From positions 1 to 28,168 of the forward strand of contig JAWQFJ010026688.1 of assembly GCA_034096865.1 (NCBI GenBank): a stretch of DNA of 28,168 nucleotides, written 5' to 3'. This DNA is from Theodoxus fluviatilis. Taxonomy: Eukaryota; Mollusca; Gastropoda; Cycloneritida; Neritidae. The notes beneath the pieces were generated by a model that saw only the letters and a program-made list of their open reading frames with translations, had not been told where the DNA came from and searched no databases. Of this stretch, positions 28,119-28,168 are shown one piece after another (within the stretch, counting starts at the first letter, position 1; each line of letters opens with the position of its first letter). Made by a program: the position numbers and the translations under genes.

Positions 28119-28168
28119 ACAAGACGAGCCTCTCCAGCAAACTGGCCAGTCGAATGAAGGCTGCCCCG
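28119..28168 (+). CDS. RFC1: RFC1 exon j (partial, cut by window edge)
   Basis: 50 nt to the window end, phase 1 in. The acceptor is ctttcgtgcattgcag, preceded by a pyrimidine-rich stretch (acacctttacctttcgtg). With the G of exon i it reads D-K-T-S-L-S-S-K-L-A-S-R-M-K-A-A-P, open to the edge. There is no diagnostic RFC1 motif in the visible part; this region of the protein, before the BRCT domain, is poorly conserved. The call rests on splice signal, phase and position. Confidence 0.75.

Larger units (their letters stand above)
1444..28168 (+). other. RFC1: RFC1 gene, 5' portion (ten coding exons plus introns; continues beyond both window ends)
   Basis: Replication factor C large subunit, the ATPase subunit of the clamp loader that opens PCNA onto primer-template junctions in the nucleus. 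Ten exons, all with AG acceptors and GT donors, join in one frame to give 367 codons (93, then 206 across exons b-g, then 31, then 37). Landmarks in order: DIRKFF (PIP-like PCNA-binding motif, the first residues after the initiator Met in animal RFC1), a Lys/Ser/Glu-rich disordered stretch, four tandem DSxxEDPLP modules, the DFFGGGSV box, the HEDDDFSRTL acidic motif, and a second hydrophobic-acidic motif IIIDDSPE. Human RFC1 has the same landmarks in the same order, including a KKKRIIYDSDSESEE segment matching the amplified module. The initiator ATG is presumably in an upstream exon, because exon a opens in phase 0 directly at GAC (Asp2). BRCT, AAA+ and C-terminal domains would lie downstream. 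The closest alternative, ATAD5/Elg1, does not carry the DIRKFF plus DFFG plus HEDxxF order. Confidence 0.92.

Overview
This is a eukaryotic, most likely lophotrochozoan (probably molluscan) genomic window. It contains no bacterial gene architecture, and the organism call rests only on the style of the repeats, so it is tentative. The one host gene I can support is the 5' part of RFC1, the large subunit of replication factor C, on the + strand. Ten coding exons were read by eye: 1444-1722, 3484-3577, 6379-6471, 7180-7263, 10392-10472, 15843-15923, 21772-21956, 23224-23316, 24104-24164 and 28119-28168 (cut by the window edge). Every junction is AG/GT and the phases chain without a break (0-0, 0-1, 1-1, 1-1, 1-1, 1-1, 1-0, 0-0, 0-1, 1-?), giving 367 continuous codons. 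Three conserved landmarks identify RFC1: the N-terminal DIRKFF PCNA-binding motif (exon a), the DFFGGGSV box (exon g) and the HEDDDFSRTL acidic motif (exon h). The first exon (with the ATG) and the BRCT, AAA+ and C-terminal domains lie outside the window.

The central region, about 7.07-17.79 kb, is a threefold tandem segmental duplication. Each unit carries one 81-84 nt symmetric exon (d, e, f) encoding a module of the form DS(G/D)EDPLPRSMRKR...KKKKIFDS. Exon c is an older, diverged version of the same module. Units 1 and 2 carry the same dead LINE insertion with shared lesions, while unit 3 keeps the empty site, so the duplications can be ordered. Unit 2 also took up a 1.2 kb insertion holding a tRNA-like cassette, and an element packed with TCAAGGTCA nuclear-receptor-type sites.

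The rest is intron filled with repeats: an (ATCC)n tract, CA/GT tracts, a 600 bp C/T-only tract between exons c and d, (ATT)n tails, an RTE-like LINE 3' fragment with (GTA)n tails, a 40-bp minisatellite of about 74 copies running up to the acceptor of exon g, a 22-bp minisatellite of about 79 copies between exons i and j, two copies of a C-rich MITE, and a hAT-like element. Most long open frames in the window are artefacts of these repeats.

The main points of interest are the exon-by-exon growth of an acidic/basic, CK2- and SUMO-interacting-motif-like module in the disordered N-terminus of RFC1, and the layered duplication history that produced it.
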